Source of the DNA: Haemophilus sp. C1
GTDB taxonomy: Bacteria; Pseudomonadota; Gammaproteobacteria; Enterobacterales; Pasteurellaceae
Direction of reading: 5' to 3'
Assembly: GCF_001276515.1 (NCBI RefSeq)
Contig: NZ_LDVZ01000006.1
Coordinates: 37,450 to 101,449, forward strand
DNA length: 64,000 nucleotides
Shown here: positions 20,252-30,508 of the stretch, piece after piece
How the letters are laid out: each line of letters starts with the position of its first letter
Position numbering within the stretch: the stretch's first letter is position 1
Notes under the pieces: model-generated
The model's input: only the letters and a program-made list of their open reading frames with translations
What the model was told of the DNA's origin: nothing
Database searches by the model: none
Made by a program: the position numbers and the translations under genes

Positions 20252-22672
20252 ATGAGTAACTTTAATCAAATAAGTCGCCGAGATTTTGTTAAGGCGTCAT
20301 CTGCGGGAGCTGCACTGGCAGTTTCAAATCTTACTTTACCTTTCAATGTAATGGCTAAAGAGACACAATACCTCAATGAAAATAGTCAGGAACGTATTGT
20401 TTGGAGTGCTTGTACAGTAAACTGTGGTAGCCGTTGTCCATTACGAATGCACGTAAAAGATAACCGAATCACTTATGTGGAAACCGATAATACGGGGACA
20501 GAAACATATAATCTTGATCATCAGGTTCGTGCTTGTCTACGTGGACGTTCTATGCGTCGTCGGGTGTATAACCCAGACCGTTTGAAATACCCAATGAAAC
20601 GTATAGGTAAACGCGGAGAAGGTAAATTCAAACGAATCAGTTGGGATGAGGCTTTAACTGAAATTGCAGACGCATTGAAACGCAATATCGAAAAATATGG
20701 TAATGAATCAATTTATTTAAACTATGGTACAGGTACGTTAGGTGGAACAATGGCGAAATCTTGGCCACCTGCATCCACTATGATAGCTCGTTTTATGAAT
20801 TGTATTGGTGGATATTTAAACCATTATGGTGATTACAGCACCGCACAAATTGCAGTCGGTTTAGATTATACCTATGGTGGTGGTTGGGCATTGGGAAATG
20901 GAATGGCTGATATTGAAAACACCAAATTAATAGTGTTATTCGGTAATAATCCTGCAGAAACTCGTATGAGTGGAGGTGGTTTAACTTATTGTATTGAACA
21001 AGCCAAAGCGCGTTCCAATGCCAAAATGATTATTATCGATCCTCGTTATAATGATACTGGTGCAGGGCGTGAAGATGAGTGGATTCCAATTCGTCCAGGC
21101 ACTGATGCAGCCCTCGTTTCGGCTCTTGCTTATGTAATGATTCAAGAAAATCTCGTGGATCAACCTTTCTTAGATAAATATTGTGTTGGTTATGATGAAA
21201 AAACATTACCCGCTGACGCCCCTAAAAATGGTCATTATAAAGCCTATATTTTAGGTTATGGTGATGATGGTATCGCTAAAACCCCTGAATGGGCGGCTAA
21301 AATCACGGGTATTCCAGCGGAGAGAATTATTAAACTCGCACGTGAAATTGGTAGTACAAAACCTGCCTTTATTTCCCAAGGCTGGGGGCCTCAACGTCGT
21401 AGTAATGGAGAATTAATCTCTCGTGCCATTGCGATGTTACCAATCTTAACGGGTAATGTTGGAATTCACGGTGGTAACACTGGTGCACGTGAAAGTGCGT
21501 ATAGCATTCCATTTGTGCGGATGCCAACGCTGAAAAATCCTGTGAAAGCAAGCATTCCAATGTTTTTATGGACAGATGCAATTATTCGTGGCACGGAAAT
21601 GACCGCACTTACAGATGGTATTCGTGGTGTTGATAAATTATCGTCCCCAATTAAAGTAATTTGGAATTACGCAAGTAACTGCTTGATTAATCAACACGCA
21701 CAAATCAATCGTACTCACGATATTTTACAAGATGATACCCAATGTGAAATGATCATTACTATTGATAATCATATGACATCTACTGCCAAATACAGTGATA
21801 TTTTATTACCAGATTGTACAGCTTCAGAACAAATGGATTTCGCTTTAGATGCCTTTGTATCCAATATGGCATATGTCATTTTTGCAGATCAAGTGATCAA
21901 ACCATCTTTTGAATGCAGACCTATTTACGATATGTTGAGTGATTTAGCTGAGAAAATGGGCGTAAAAGAAAAATTTACTGAAGGAAGAACACAAGAAGAA
22001 TGGTTACGCCATATTTATGAGCAATCTCGAGAAAAATTACCTGAATTACCTACTTTTGAAGAATTTAGACAACAAGGTATTTTTAAAAAGGTTGATCCTA
22101 ATGGCTTTAAAGTTGCATACAAAGATTTCCGTGATAATCCAGAAGCCCATCCACTTAAAACGCCATCTGGCAAAATTGAAATTTATTCTTCTCGTCTAGC
22201 TGAAATAGCAAAAACTTGGAAATTAGCAGAAGATGAAGTAATTCATCCTTTACCAATTCACGCCCAAAGTTTTGAACATTACGGTGATCCATTAATGGAA
22301 AAATATCCGTTACAACTAAGTGGTTTTCACTATAAAGCGAGAACCCATTCAACTTATGGCAATGTGGATGTATTAAAAGCAGCTAATCCACAAGAAGTTT
22401 GGATGAATCCTATTGATGCAGAACCTCGTAATATTAAAAATGGCGATATGATTCGTATCTTTAATGATCGAGGCGAAGTACGTATTAATGTAAAAATTAC
22501 ACCCCGTATTATTCCGGGGGTTGTGGCATTAAGCGAGGGGGCTTGGTATGCACCAGATAAAGATCGTATCGATCATTCAGGTTGCATTAATGTACTTACG
22601 ACACAACGCCCATCACCGCTTGCGAAAGGTAATCCGCAACATTCTAATTTAGTTCAAGTGGAACGTTTGTAG
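20252..22672 (+). CDS. dmsA: DMSO-reductase catalytic subunit, copy 2
   Basis: The 806-residue catalytic subunit has the twin-arginine signal SRRDFVKASS, the cysteine cluster CTVNCGSRC with RACLRGRS, and the probable Mo-ligand serine in LNHYGDYSTAQ, which matches the E. coli DmsA environment better than copy 1. GGGGGAA precedes the ATG. It sits ten bases before dmsB, so this copy is the structural partner in the canonical dmsABC order. The product is exported folded by Tat and anchored by DmsC. Confidence 0.93.
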   Translation: MSNFNQISRRDFVKASSAGAALAVSNLTLPFNVMAKETQYLNENSQERIVWSACTVNCGSRCPLRMHVKDNRITYVETDNTGTETYNLDHQVRACLRGRSMRRRVYNPDRLKYPMKRIGKRGEGKFKRISWDEALTEIADALKRNIEKYGNESIYLNYGTGTLGGTMAKSWPPASTMIARFMNCIGGYLNHYGDYSTAQIAVGLDYTYGGGWALGNGMADIENTKLIVLFGNNPAETRMSGGGLTYCIEQAKARSNAKMIIIDPRYNDTGAGREDEWIPIRPGTDAALVSALAYVMIQENLVDQPFLDKYCVGYDEKTLPADAPKNGHYKAYILGYGDDGIAKTPEWAAKITGIPAERIIKLAREIGSTKPAFISQGWGPQRRSNGELISRAIAMLPILTGNVGIHGGNTGARESAYSIPFVRMPTLKNPVKASIPMFLWTDAIIRGTEMTALTDGIRGVDKLSSPIKVIWNYASNCLINQHAQINRTHDILQDDTQCEMIITIDNHMTSTAKYSDILLPDCTASEQMDFALDAFVSNMAYVIFADQVIKPSFECRPIYDMLSDLAEKMGVKEKFTEGRTQEEWLRHIYEQSREKLPELPTFEEFRQQGIFKKVDPNGFKVAYKDFRDNPEAHPLKTPSGKIEIYSSRLAEIAKTWKLAEDEVIHPLPIHAQSFEHYGDPLMEKYPLQLSGFHYKARTHSTYGNVDVLKAANPQEVWMNPIDAEPRNIKNGDMIRIFNDRGEVRINVKITPRIIPGVVALSEGAWYAPDKDRIDHSGCINVLTTQRPSPLAKGNPQHSNLVQVERL

Positions 22673-22682
22673 GGGGATAATT

Positions 22683-23300
22683 ATGGAACAATATGGTTTT
22701 TATTTTGATTCTGAACGCTGCACAGGCTGTAAAACTTGTGAATTAGCCTGTAAGGATTACAAAGATCTTAGCACAGAAGTCAATTTTCGTCGTATTTATG
22801 AATATACAGGTGGTCAGTGGAATCAACAAGCAGATGGATGCTGGCATCAAAATATATTTGCTTATTACATGTCTATTTCTTGTAATCATTGTGCAGATCC
22901 TGCTTGTACAAAAGTTTGCCCAACTGGTGCAATGCACAAAAATGCAGATGGTTTCGTGATCGTCAATGAAGAAATTTGTATCGGTTGTCGTTATTGCCAT
23001 ATGGCATGTCCTTATGATGCACCGCAATATGATGCACAAAAAGGTCATATGACAAAATGTGATGGATGTTATTCTCGCGTAAAATCAGGTCAAAAACCGA
23101 TTTGTGTTGATGCCTGCCCACTACGTGCATTGGATTTCGCTCCTATTGATGAACTTCGAGCAAAATATGGCACACAAGCCTCCATCGCACCACTACCACC
23201 GGCTGATATCACTCAACCAAATTTAGTGGTAAAACCCAATAAACACGCTCGTTTAAGTGGCGATACAAGTGGGTTCTTAGGAAACCCAAGAGAGGTGTAA
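22683..23300 (+). CDS. dmsB: DMSO reductase iron-sulfur subunit
   Basis: The 205-residue electron-transfer subunit carries four cysteine groups for four [4Fe-4S] clusters: CTGCKTCELAC, CNHCADPACTKVC, CIGCRYCHMAC, and CDGCYSRVKSGQKPICVDAC. It passes electrons from DmsC-oxidised quinol to DmsA. The length equals E. coli DmsB. AGGGGG precedes the ATG, and the stop is one base before the dmsC start, implying translational coupling. Confidence 0.96.
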   Translation: MEQYGFYFDSERCTGCKTCELACKDYKDLSTEVNFRRIYEYTGGQWNQQADGCWHQNIFAYYMSISCNHCADPACTKVCPTGAMHKNADGFVIVNEEICIGCRYCHMACPYDAPQYDAQKGHMTKCDGCYSRVKSGQKPICVDACPLRALDFAPIDELRAKYGTQASIAPLPPADITQPNLVVKPNKHARLSGDTSGFLGNPREV

Positions 23301-23301
23301 G

Positions 23302-24141
23302 ATGAATACAGGATTATATGAACTGCCACTAGTATTTTTTACAGTTTTGGCACAAAGTGCGGTCGGTGCGTGGCTTGTTTTTACTTTTGTGCTACTTGGC
23401 GAAAAAAATGAGAAAAGCTGCGCTTACATCCACAAAGCCATGTTTGTGGTGTTAGCGTGTTTAGGTTTAGGTTTTATCGCCTCAATTATGCACCTTGGTA
23501 CGCCGGCTCGTGCGTTTAATTCATTAAATCGCGTAGGCGAATCCATGATGAGTAACGAAATTGCCGCAGGTGCCATTTTCTTTGCGCTTGCCGGTTTCTA
23601 TTGGCTAATTGCTATCACAGGTAAAATGCCGTCGGCGCTTGGTAATTTATGGAGAATTTTAACCGCATTTGTGGGCGTGGTATTTATGTATGTGATGAAT
23701 CAGGTTTATCACATCGCCAGCGTACCAACATGGAACACGCCATTAACATCTTGGGCGTTCTATCTCACTGTTGCATTAGGCGGTTTGGCGTTATCTTATG
23801 CATTATTAATGCCGAACAAACAACGCGATTATCAACTTAATCTCGTGCCAAGCCTCTTTGCCCTTGCTGTATTATTCGCAGCCGTGGTTGCAGTATATCA
23901 AGGCTTTAGCTTGCAAGGCATTCATAGTTCCATCCAAAATGCCGCCGCACTTGTGCCGGGTTACGCTATGATGACGGCTGCTCGTTTATGCTTATTAGCC
24001 ATTACTGCCTTCCTTTTATTCCGTGCGAAAAATGCAGGATTATTAGCTTGCGCAGTCATTTTAACCTTAGCCGCAGAAGGCATCGGTCGTGTGTTGTTTT
24101 ATGGATTACATATGACTTATGGAATGGCCATTGCAGGGTAA
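23302..24141 (+). CDS. dmsC: DMSO reductase membrane anchor subunit
   Basis: The 279-residue protein with about eight transmembrane helices anchors DmsAB to the inner membrane and oxidises menaquinol. It begins MNTGLYELPLVFFTVLAQSAVGAW, and MHLGTPARAFNSLNRVGES is the conserved loop near the quinol site. It follows dmsB with AGAGGTG as ribosome site. A small perfect hairpin at 24153-24171 follows the stop. Confidence 0.95.
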   Translation: MNTGLYELPLVFFTVLAQSAVGAWLVFTFVLLGEKNEKSCAYIHKAMFVVLACLGLGFIASIMHLGTPARAFNSLNRVGESMMSNEIAAGAIFFALAGFYWLIAITGKMPSALGNLWRILTAFVGVVFMYVMNQVYHIASVPTWNTPLTSWAFYLTVALGGLALSYALLMPNKQRDYQLNLVPSLFALAVLFAAVVAVYQGFSLQGIHSSIQNAAALVPGYAMMTAARLCLLAITAFLLFRAKNAGLLACAVILTLAAEGIGRVLFYGLHMTYGMAIAG

Positions 24142-24152
24142 ATTATATGTAT

Positions 24153-24171
24153 GGGCGTATGCGATACGCCC
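24153..24171. other. Short perfect hairpin after dmsC
   Basis: GGGCGTAT and ATACGCCC form an 8-bp stem around GCG, without a T-run. It may stabilise the upstream message or be a small intergenic repeat. Confidence 0.45.
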
Positions 24172-24236
24172 CTACGCTGAAACCAATCCACTAAATTAAT
24201 AAATACCAAAGTGCGGTGATTTTTTTCGGAGATTTT

Positions 24237-24848
24237 ATGCAAAACACCTTTCAACAGATTTCCCTTTACGGGCGCTTGCTCGGCGCGGCTTTTTATTATG
24301 AACCGAGCGATTCACGTCTTGCCGGTATTTTTGATTTTTTTCGGCAATCCACTTGGGCGCAAGAATGGGAAATTGAATGGGATGAAAAAACTCGTGAAAA
24401 AACAACCGCACTTATTGCGCAAGGCTTAAATCAAGATCTGAACGATCAATACCAACGCCTATTTATCGGCCCAAACGAATTGCCTGCACCGCCTTGGGGT
24501 TCTGTTTATTTAGATCCTGAATGTGTAATTTTTGGTAATTCTTTACTGGCATTGCGTGATTTTCTCCGTTATCATCAAATTTCTTTTCAAGCCGAACAAG
24601 ATGAACCGGAAGATCATATCGGATTAATGCTAATGCTGGCCGCTTATCTTGCCGAAAATCGACCGCACTTAGTGGTAGAATTTCTGCGTGAGCACTTCCT
24701 GACTTGGGCAAACCATTTTTTAATGCAGCTAGCGAACGCTGAAAATACGCCGTTCTATCAAGGGCTTGCCTTACTCACCGCACAAACCTTGCAGCAGTGG
24801 CAAGCTGATTTGCATATTGATGTGCCAAACGTTAGATTCTATCGATAA
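24237..24848 (+). CDS. dmsD: TorD/DmsD-family maturation chaperone
   Basis: Cytosolic all-helical chaperone expected to bind the twin-arginine signal of DmsA until the cofactor is loaded. The start at 24237 (MQNTFQQISLYGRLLGAA) follows CGGAGA; an upstream ATG at 24216 lacks a ribosome site. This gives 203 residues. The family motif appears as LFIGPNELPAPPWGSVYLDPE, followed by EPEDHIGLMLMLAAYL. It belongs to the dms cluster and overlaps the next gene by one base. Confidence 0.88.
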   Translation: MQNTFQQISLYGRLLGAAFYYEPSDSRLAGIFDFFRQSTWAQEWEIEWDEKTREKTTALIAQGLNQDLNDQYQRLFIGPNELPAPPWGSVYLDPECVIFGNSLLALRDFLRYHQISFQAEQDEPEDHIGLMLMLAAYLAENRPHLVVEFLREHFLTWANHFLMQLANAENTPFYQGLALLTAQTLQQWQADLHIDVPNVRFYR

Positions 24849-25354
24849 TGAAAAACGAAGCCTATTATCAGGCTTATCTAAGCCACAACCAGATTTCCCG
24901 TCGCGGGCTATTCCGTAGTCTCTTCGCTACGGGAGAATCTGCCGTTGTGAGCGAAAAACACCTTCCCCGCCCACCTTTTGCTGCTCGAGAAGATTTATTT
25001 ACCGCTGTCTGCAATGGCTGTGGCAATTGCGTTGCTGCCTGCCCGAATGGATTAATTCGATTAGAACAAAATCAAGCCATTCTTGAAATCGACTACGCAC
25101 CTTGTGATTTATGTGGAAAATGCGCCGAAGTTTGTTCCTCCAACGCGCTTCATTCTAATTTTCCGGCAGATACATTACTTCGACCGCAATTTTCTTCAGC
25201 CTGTTTAATCCTACAAAATCAAACCTGTCCAGACTGCCAAACCGCTTGCCCACAACAAGCGATTTCCAGCATGTTAGAGATTGATAATGAACGTTGCAAC
25301 GGATGCGGAGAATGTAAAATTACCTGTTTTGTCGCAGCCATTACACTTAAATAA
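24848..25354 (+). CDS. napF: NapF-like ferredoxin-type protein
   Basis: The 168-residue cytosolic iron-sulfur protein has three cysteine clusters resembling NapF: CNGCGNCVAACPNG, CDLCGKCAEVCSS, and CNGCGECKITC, with an extra CPDCQTACPQ. An N-terminal RRGLFRSLF segment is typical of NapF. NapF in E. coli supports maturation of the periplasmic nitrate reductase; here the neighbours are dms genes, so a role in loading DmsA is an inference. TAATG overlap with dmsD indicates coupling. Confidence 0.8.
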   Translation: MKNEAYYQAYLSHNQISRRGLFRSLFATGESAVVSEKHLPRPPFAAREDLFTAVCNGCGNCVAACPNGLIRLEQNQAILEIDYAPCDLCGKCAEVCSSNALHSNFPADTLLRPQFSSACLILQNQTCPDCQTACPQQAISSMLEIDNERCNGCGECKITCFVAAITLK

Positions 25355-25391
25355 AAAAACTTTATTTTCCACCGCACTTTCCTTCTAACAT

Positions 25392-25420
25392 TTGACACCC
25401 CTAGCCCTTACACCTATTAT
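25392..25420 (+). promoter_or_regulatory. Strong sigma-70 promoter of metH
   Basis: TTGACA (25392-25397) and TATTAT (25415-25420) are separated by exactly 17 bases, about 40 bases before the metH start. I see no cobalamin or SAM riboswitch in the short leader. Confidence 0.7.
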
Positions 25421-25460
25421 TCCGTAGTTATTTATTTAAGATTTACGGAACAAAATAATT

Positions 25461-28400
25461 ATGGTGAATAAAACCGCTCAACTTAAACAAGCTCTAGAAA
25501 ATCGTATTCTCATTTTAGACGGTGCGATGGGGACGATGATCCAAAAATATAAACTGACGGAAGCTGATTTTAGAGGCGAGAAGTTTAAGGAAAGTGCGGT
25601 CGATTTACGCGGTAATAATGATTTACTGACATTGACTCAACCACTGCTAATTTCCGCTATTCATGAGAAATATTTGGCAGCGGGTGCAGATATTATTGAA
25701 ACCAATACTTTTAGTTCAACTACGATTGCTCAAGCGGATTACGACTTGCAATCTATCGCTTATGAACTCAATTTTGTTGGCGCAAAATTAGCTCGTTTGG
25801 CTGCAGATAAATATAGTACGCCAGAAAAACCTCGCTTTGTCGCGGGCGTGTTAGGGCCAACAAACCGTACAGCTTCCATTTCACCCGATGTAAATGATCC
25901 TGGTTTCCGCAATGTTACTTTTATGGAATTAGTGGATGCTTATGCCCAAGCAACAAAAGGCTTAATCGAAGGTGGGGCGGATTTAATTATGATCGAAACT
26001 ATTTTCGACACGCTTAACGCCAAAGCGGCTGTTTTTGCCATTGAAAGTGTATTCGAAGAATTAGGCGTAGAATTGCCGATTATGATTTCCGGTACCATTA
26101 CCGATGCTTCAGGCCGTACCCTTTCAGGGCAAACCACTGAAGCGTTCTACAACTCGCTTCGTCACGCTAAACCACTGACGTTCGGTTTGAACTGTGCGCT
26201 AGGCCCGAAAGAACTACGCCAATATGTGGAACAGCTTTCAAAAATCAGTGAAACCTATGTTTCTGTGCATCCGAATGCGGGCTTGCCAAATGCTTTTGGT
26301 GGTTATGATTTAGGGGCAGAAGAGATGGCAGCTCACTTAAAAGAGTGGGCAGAAAGTGGTTTTGTGAACATTATCGGCGGTTGTTGTGGTACCACACCGG
26401 AACACATCAAAGCCTTTGCTGAGGCGGTAGAAAATATTCCACCACGCAAATTGCCACAAATCAAAACCGCCATGCGTTTATCGGGTTTAGAACCACTCAA
26501 TATTGACGATGAAAGCCTGTTCGTGAACGTCGGCGAACGCAATAACGTAACAGGTTCGGCAAAATTCAAACGCTTAATTAAAGAAGACAAATTTGCAGAA
26601 GCCATTGAAATTGCTATCGATCAAGTAGAAAACGGCGCACAAGTCATCGACGTGAACATGGATGAAGCCTTGCTCGACGGCAAAAAATGTATGACTCGTT
26701 TCCTCAACATTATGGCAACGGAACCCGATGCGGCCAAAGTGCCAGTGATGATTGACTCCTCCAAATGGGAAGTGATTGAGGCAGGTTTACAGTCAGTGCA
26801 AGGTAAACCGATTGTGAACTCTATTTCCTTAAAAGAAGGCGAGGAAAAATTTATCCATCAGGCTAAATTAGTGCGTAAATACGGCGCTGCCGTTGTGGTA
26901 ATGGCATTTGATGAAGTGGGGCAGGCTGATACCGAAGAGCGTAAAGTGGAAATCTGTACTCGAGCCTATAACATCTTAGTCAACCAAGTAGGCTTCCCGC
27001 CGGAAGACATCATTTTTGACCCGAACATTTTTGCGATTGGTACTGGGATTGAAGAACACAATAACTACGGCGTGGATTTCATCAACGCCACTGGTCGTAT
27101 TAAACGCAGCTTGCCACACGCCAAGATTTCCGGCGGTGTTTCAAACGTGTCCTTCTCCTTCCGCGGCAATAACGTAATGCGTGAAGCCATTCACGCGGTC
27201 TTCCTCTATCATGCTATCAAACAAGGCATGGATATGGGGATCGTGAATGCGGGGCAACTTGCCATTTATGATGATCTTGATCCTGAATTGCGTAATGTAA
27301 TCGAAGATGCCGTATTAAACCGCACGCCAGATGGCACCGAACGTTTACTGGATATTGCGGAAAAATATCGCAACCAAGGCAACGATGAAAGTGCAGTGGA
27401 TTCTGTGGCCGAATGGCGCACGTGGCCGGTGGAAGAACGCTTGAAACACGCCCTTGTGAAAGGGATTACTACGCACATCATCGAAGACACCGAAGAAGCC
27501 CGCCAAAAATTGCCAACACCGTTAGAGGTGATCGAAGGCCCACTCATGGCTGGTATGGACGTGGTGGGCGATTTGTTTGGCGACGGCAAAATGTTCCTGC
27601 CGCAAGTGGTGAAATCCGCACGCGTGATGAAACAATCAGTGGCGTATTTAGAGCCGTTTATCAACGCCACCAAACAAAAAGGCTCTAGTAACGGTAAAGT
27701 GGTGATTGCCACTGTGAAAGGTGATGTACATGACATCGGTAAAAACATCGTGAGCGTGGTGTTGCAATGTAATAATTTTGAAGTGATTGACTTAGGCGTC
27801 ATGGTGCCGGCGGACAAAATCATTCAAACGGCGATTGATGAAAAAGCCGATATTATCGGCTTAAGCGGTTTGATTACGCCATCTTTAGACGAAATGGAAT
27901 ACTTCCTCGGTGAAATGACGCGTTTAGGTCTGAACTTGCCTGTTTTAATTGGCGGCGCAACCACCTCCAAAGAACATACAGCCATTAAACTGTATCCAAA
28001 ATATAAACAACACGGTGTGTTCTATACCTCAAATGCATCAAGAGCGGTAACGGTTTGTGCAACTTTAATGAACCCAGAAGGCCGTGTAGCATTGTGGGAA
28101 CAATTCAAGAAAGATTACGAGAAAATTCAGCAATCTTTCTCTAACCGTAAACCACTGCGTAAACAGCTTAGCATTGAAGAAGCACGAGCAAACCGCTTTG
28201 ATGGCTTTAGTGCTGAATGGGCAGATTATGTGCCGCCAACACCAAAACAAACCGGCATTGTGGAATTTAAAAACGTGCCGATTGCCGAGCTGCGCAAATT
28301 CATCGATTGGTCACCATTCTTCCGTATTTGGGGATTGATGGGTGGCTATCCGGATGCCTTTGATTATCCGGAAGGCGGCGAAGAAGCACGCAGAGTGTGG

Positions 28401-29150
28401 AACGATGCACAAGTGGTATTGGATGAATTAGAACAAAACCACAAGCTCAACCCAAGCGGCATTTTAGGCATTTTCCCAGCCGAACGTGTGGGCGATGATG
28501 TGGTTCTATTCTCTGATGAAGAACGTACGCAAACCATTGGCACCGCTTACGGATTACGCCAACAAACGGAACGTGGCAAAAACAGCAAAAGCCCATTTAA
28601 CTTCTGCTTAAGTGACTTTATCGCCGATCGCGAAAGCGGTAAAAAAGACTGGTTCGGCATGTTCGCCGTGTGCGCCGGTATTGAAGAAATGGATTTAGTA
28701 GAAGGCTATAAAGCCGCCGGCGACGATTACAACGCAATCTTGCTACAAGCCGTGGGCGATCGCCTCGCCGAAGCCATGGCAGAATACCTACACTTTGAGC
28801 TACGCACCCGCATTTGGGGCTACACGCAAGAAGAATTTGACAATCAAGGTTTAATCAATGAAAACTATGTCGGCATCCGCCCTGCACCGGGTTATCCAAG
28901 CTGCCCAGAGCATACCGAAAAAGCCTTAATTTGGGATTTATTAGAAGTGGAACAACGCATTGGCATGAAACTCACCGAAAGCTACGCCATGTGGCCGGCG
29001 GCTTCCGTCTGCGGTTGGTACTTCACCCACCCGGCAAGTAACTATTTCACTTTAGGTCGAATCGATGAAGACCAAGCTCAGGATTATGCCAAACGTAAAG
29101 GTTGGGATGAGAGAGAGATGATGAAATGGTTGGGTGTGGCGATGAAGTAG
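25461..29150 (+). CDS. metH: Cobalamin-dependent methionine synthase
   Basis: The 1229-residue enzyme transfers methyl from methyltetrahydrofolate to homocysteine through cobalamin. The modules occur in order. The homocysteine domain has [11 protein letters not shown] and the zinc ligands GLNC and [10 protein letters not shown]. The folate domain has [12 protein letters not shown]. The cobalamin domain has the lower-axial histidine in [10 protein letters not shown]. The activation domain for SAM ends with [18 protein letters not shown]. It is full length and intact. The organism has no visible B12 synthesis here, so it needs import (see the btu-type genes). The base composition of the later half is GC-richer than the surroundings. 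Confidence 0.96.
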   Translation: MVNKTAQLKQALENRILILDGAMGTMIQKYKLTEADFRGEKFKESAVDLRGNNDLLTLTQPLLISAIHEKYLAAGADIIETNTFSSTTIAQADYDLQSIAYELNFVGAKLARLAADKYSTPEKPRFVAGVLGPTNRTASISPDVNDPGFRNVTFMELVDAYAQATKGLIEGGADLIMIETIFDTLNAKAAVFAIESVFEELGVELPIMISGTITDASGRTLSGQTTEAFYNSLRHAKPLTFGLNCALGPKELRQYVEQLSKISETYVSVHPNAGLPNAFGGYDLGAEEMAAHLKEWAESGFVNIIGGCCGTTPEHIKAFAEAVENIPPRKLPQIKTAMRLSGLEPLNIDDESLFVNVGERNNVTGSAKFKRLIKEDKFAEAIEIAIDQVENGAQVIDVNMDEALLDGKKCMTRFLNIMATEPDAAKVPVMIDSSKWEVIEAGLQSVQGKPIVNSISLKEGEEKFIHQAKLVRKYGAAVVVMAFDEVGQADTEERKVEICTRAYNILVNQVGFPPEDIIFDPNIFAIGTGIEEHNNYGVDFINATGRIKRSLPHAKISGGVSNVSFSFRGNNVMREAIHAVFLYHAIKQGMDMGIVNAGQLAIYDDLDPELRNVIEDAVLNRTPDGTERLLDIAEKYRNQGNDESAVDSVAEWRTWPVEERLKHALVKGITTHIIEDTEEARQKLPTPLEVIEGPLMAGMDVVGDLFGDGKMFLPQVVKSARVMKQSVAYLEPFINATKQKGSSNGKVVIATVKGDVHDIGKNIVSVVLQCNNFEVIDLGVMVPADKIIQTAIDEKADIIGLSGLITPSLDEMEYFLGEMTRLGLNLPVLIGGATTSKEHTAIKLYPKYKQHGVFYTSNASRAVTVCATLMNPEGRVALWEQFKKDYEKIQQSFSNRKPLRKQLSIEEARANRFDGFSAEWADYVPPTPKQTGIVEFKNVPIAELRKFIDWSPFFRIWGLMGGYPDAFDYPEGGEEARRVWNDAQVVLDELEQNHKLNPSGILGIFPAERVGDDVVLFSDEERTQTIGTAYGLRQQTERGKNSKSPFNFCLSDFIADRESGKKDWFGMFAVCAGIEEMDLVEGYKAAGDDYNAILLQAVGDRLAEAMAEYLHFELRTRIWGYTQEEFDNQGLINENYVGIRPAPGYPSCPEHTEKALIWDLLEVEQRIGMKLTESYAMWPAASVCGWYFTHPASNYFTLGRIDEDQAQDYAKRKGWDEREMMKWLGVAMK

Positions 29151-29257
29151 AAAATCTAGTAATAGGAACCTTACAATAGCTTTTTTTGATAGAACTTTTT
29201 CAATACCCAAATTTAATATTGATAAATATTTAAAATAATTAATTTCAAGGAGCCATA

Positions 29258-30508
29258 ATGGATATGAAATTTTTTTCATCTAGCATTTCTGGAGAAGAAC
29301 CTATTGATTTTAGTAAAATAAAAGACCAGGAAAAAATAAAACATTATGAACATTTACTACAGCAATCATTTAATCAAATATTGGACGCTGAGAATATTAT
29401 TATTTTAGCTGGTTCTGGAACTTCATTAGCATTTAACAAAGAAGGGGAAAAATATATTGCCCCAAGCATGGGAAACCTTTGGGAATCCTGCCAACATATG
29501 AATCCATTCAACTTTGATGATATAAAAAATATTACAAAATATGACCAATTTGCTGCAGTTAAAATTAATAAAGATGGCAAACCAGAAAAAGAATCTAATA
29601 TCGAACTATTATTATCTCGTTGCGATACTTTTATTTCATTACAAACCCTGGCTGAAGATGAATTACAAAAATTAGGTAAATTTGTTGTAGATGCAAAGAA
29701 TAAAATTTTAGAAGAAACAAATTTTATTGGAAAGCTTACTGGTTTAGAAGAACGTTGGAAACATCATGAAAAACTCTTAAGAGTTCTAGGAAAAAGACAA
29801 CCTAAACAAAAACGTTTAAAGCTATTTACTACTAATTATGATTTAGCATTTGAAACAGCAGCATCTAATACGGGAATGATTGTAATTGACGGTTTTGAAT
29901 ATGGAAGACCATATCGTTTTAATCCGGCATGGTTTCATTATGATATTGTTCATAAAATTCAAACTTCAGATAAGGCAAACTCTTATCTTCCTAATGTTTT
30001 TCATCTTTATAAAATTCATGGTTCTGTGGATTGGATAAAAACAGAACAAGGTGTTCAAAAAAGAATATCCGATTCTCAAAAAGGTGAACCAGTAATTATT
30101 TATCCTAGTAGTACAAAATACCAAAGTTCCTATGAATCCCCATATTTAGATATGATGGCAAGTTTTTTAGAGGCAGTACAAAAACCAAAAACAGCTATTT
30201 TATGTCTTGGGTTTGGTTTTAATGATAAGCATATTAATAATGCTATTATAATGGCATTACGTACCAATCCAGAACTATTACTAATGGTTGGGACCCGTTC
30301 TCTTTTTGCTGAAAAAAGCTCTTTTAATGAGGATATTAAGAGACTACTAATGGAAGCTGTTAAATCAGGCGATTCTCGAATTTCACTAATAGATAGTGAT
30401 TTTGCTACGCTCGTAAACAAACTACCAGAAAGAAATAAACCTACTCCAGAAGAAGAAATTTTTCAATTATTCCAAAAATTTAATGTAGGGGGGAACACAG
30501 ATGAATAA
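29258..30508 (+). CDS. SIR2-domain protein of a SIR2-HerA defence cassette
   Basis: The 416-residue protein has a SIR2_2-type fold: a Rossmann glycine motif GSGTS (residues 52-56), TTNYD (191-195) and the candidate catalytic histidine in KIHGS (His254). SIR2 effectors in phage defence hydrolyse NAD+. It overlaps the downstream HerA-type ATPase by eight bases. AAGGAG precedes the ATG. The reading frame is AT-rich (one 60-base stretch near the start is 27 percent GC) and lacks uptake signals, which suggests acquisition. The function is inferred from the family pairing known as SIR2-HerA or Nezha. Confidence 0.85.
   Translation: MDMKFFSSSISGEEPIDFSKIKDQEKIKHYEHLLQQSFNQILDAENIIILAGSGTSLAFNKEGEKYIAPSMGNLWESCQHMNPFNFDDIKNITKYDQFAAVKINKDGKPEKESNIELLLSRCDTFISLQTLAEDELQKLGKFVVDAKNKILEETNFIGKLTGLEERWKHHEKLLRVLGKRQPKQKRLKLFTTNYDLAFETAASNTGMIVIDGFEYGRPYRFNPAWFHYDIVHKIQTSDKANSYLPNVFHLYKIHGSVDWIKTEQGVQKRISDSQKGEPVIIYPSSTKYQSSYESPYLDMMASFLEAVQKPKTAILCLGFGFNDKHINNAIIMALRTNPELLLMVGTRSLFAEKSSFNEDIKRLLMEAVKSGDSRISLIDSDFATLVNKLPERNKPTPEEEIFQLFQKFNVGGNTDE

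Noticed and set aside
27266..27823. 185-codon minus-strand ORF inside metH
   Set aside because: Antisense shadow of the metH coding frame, with no recognisable domain or ribosome site.
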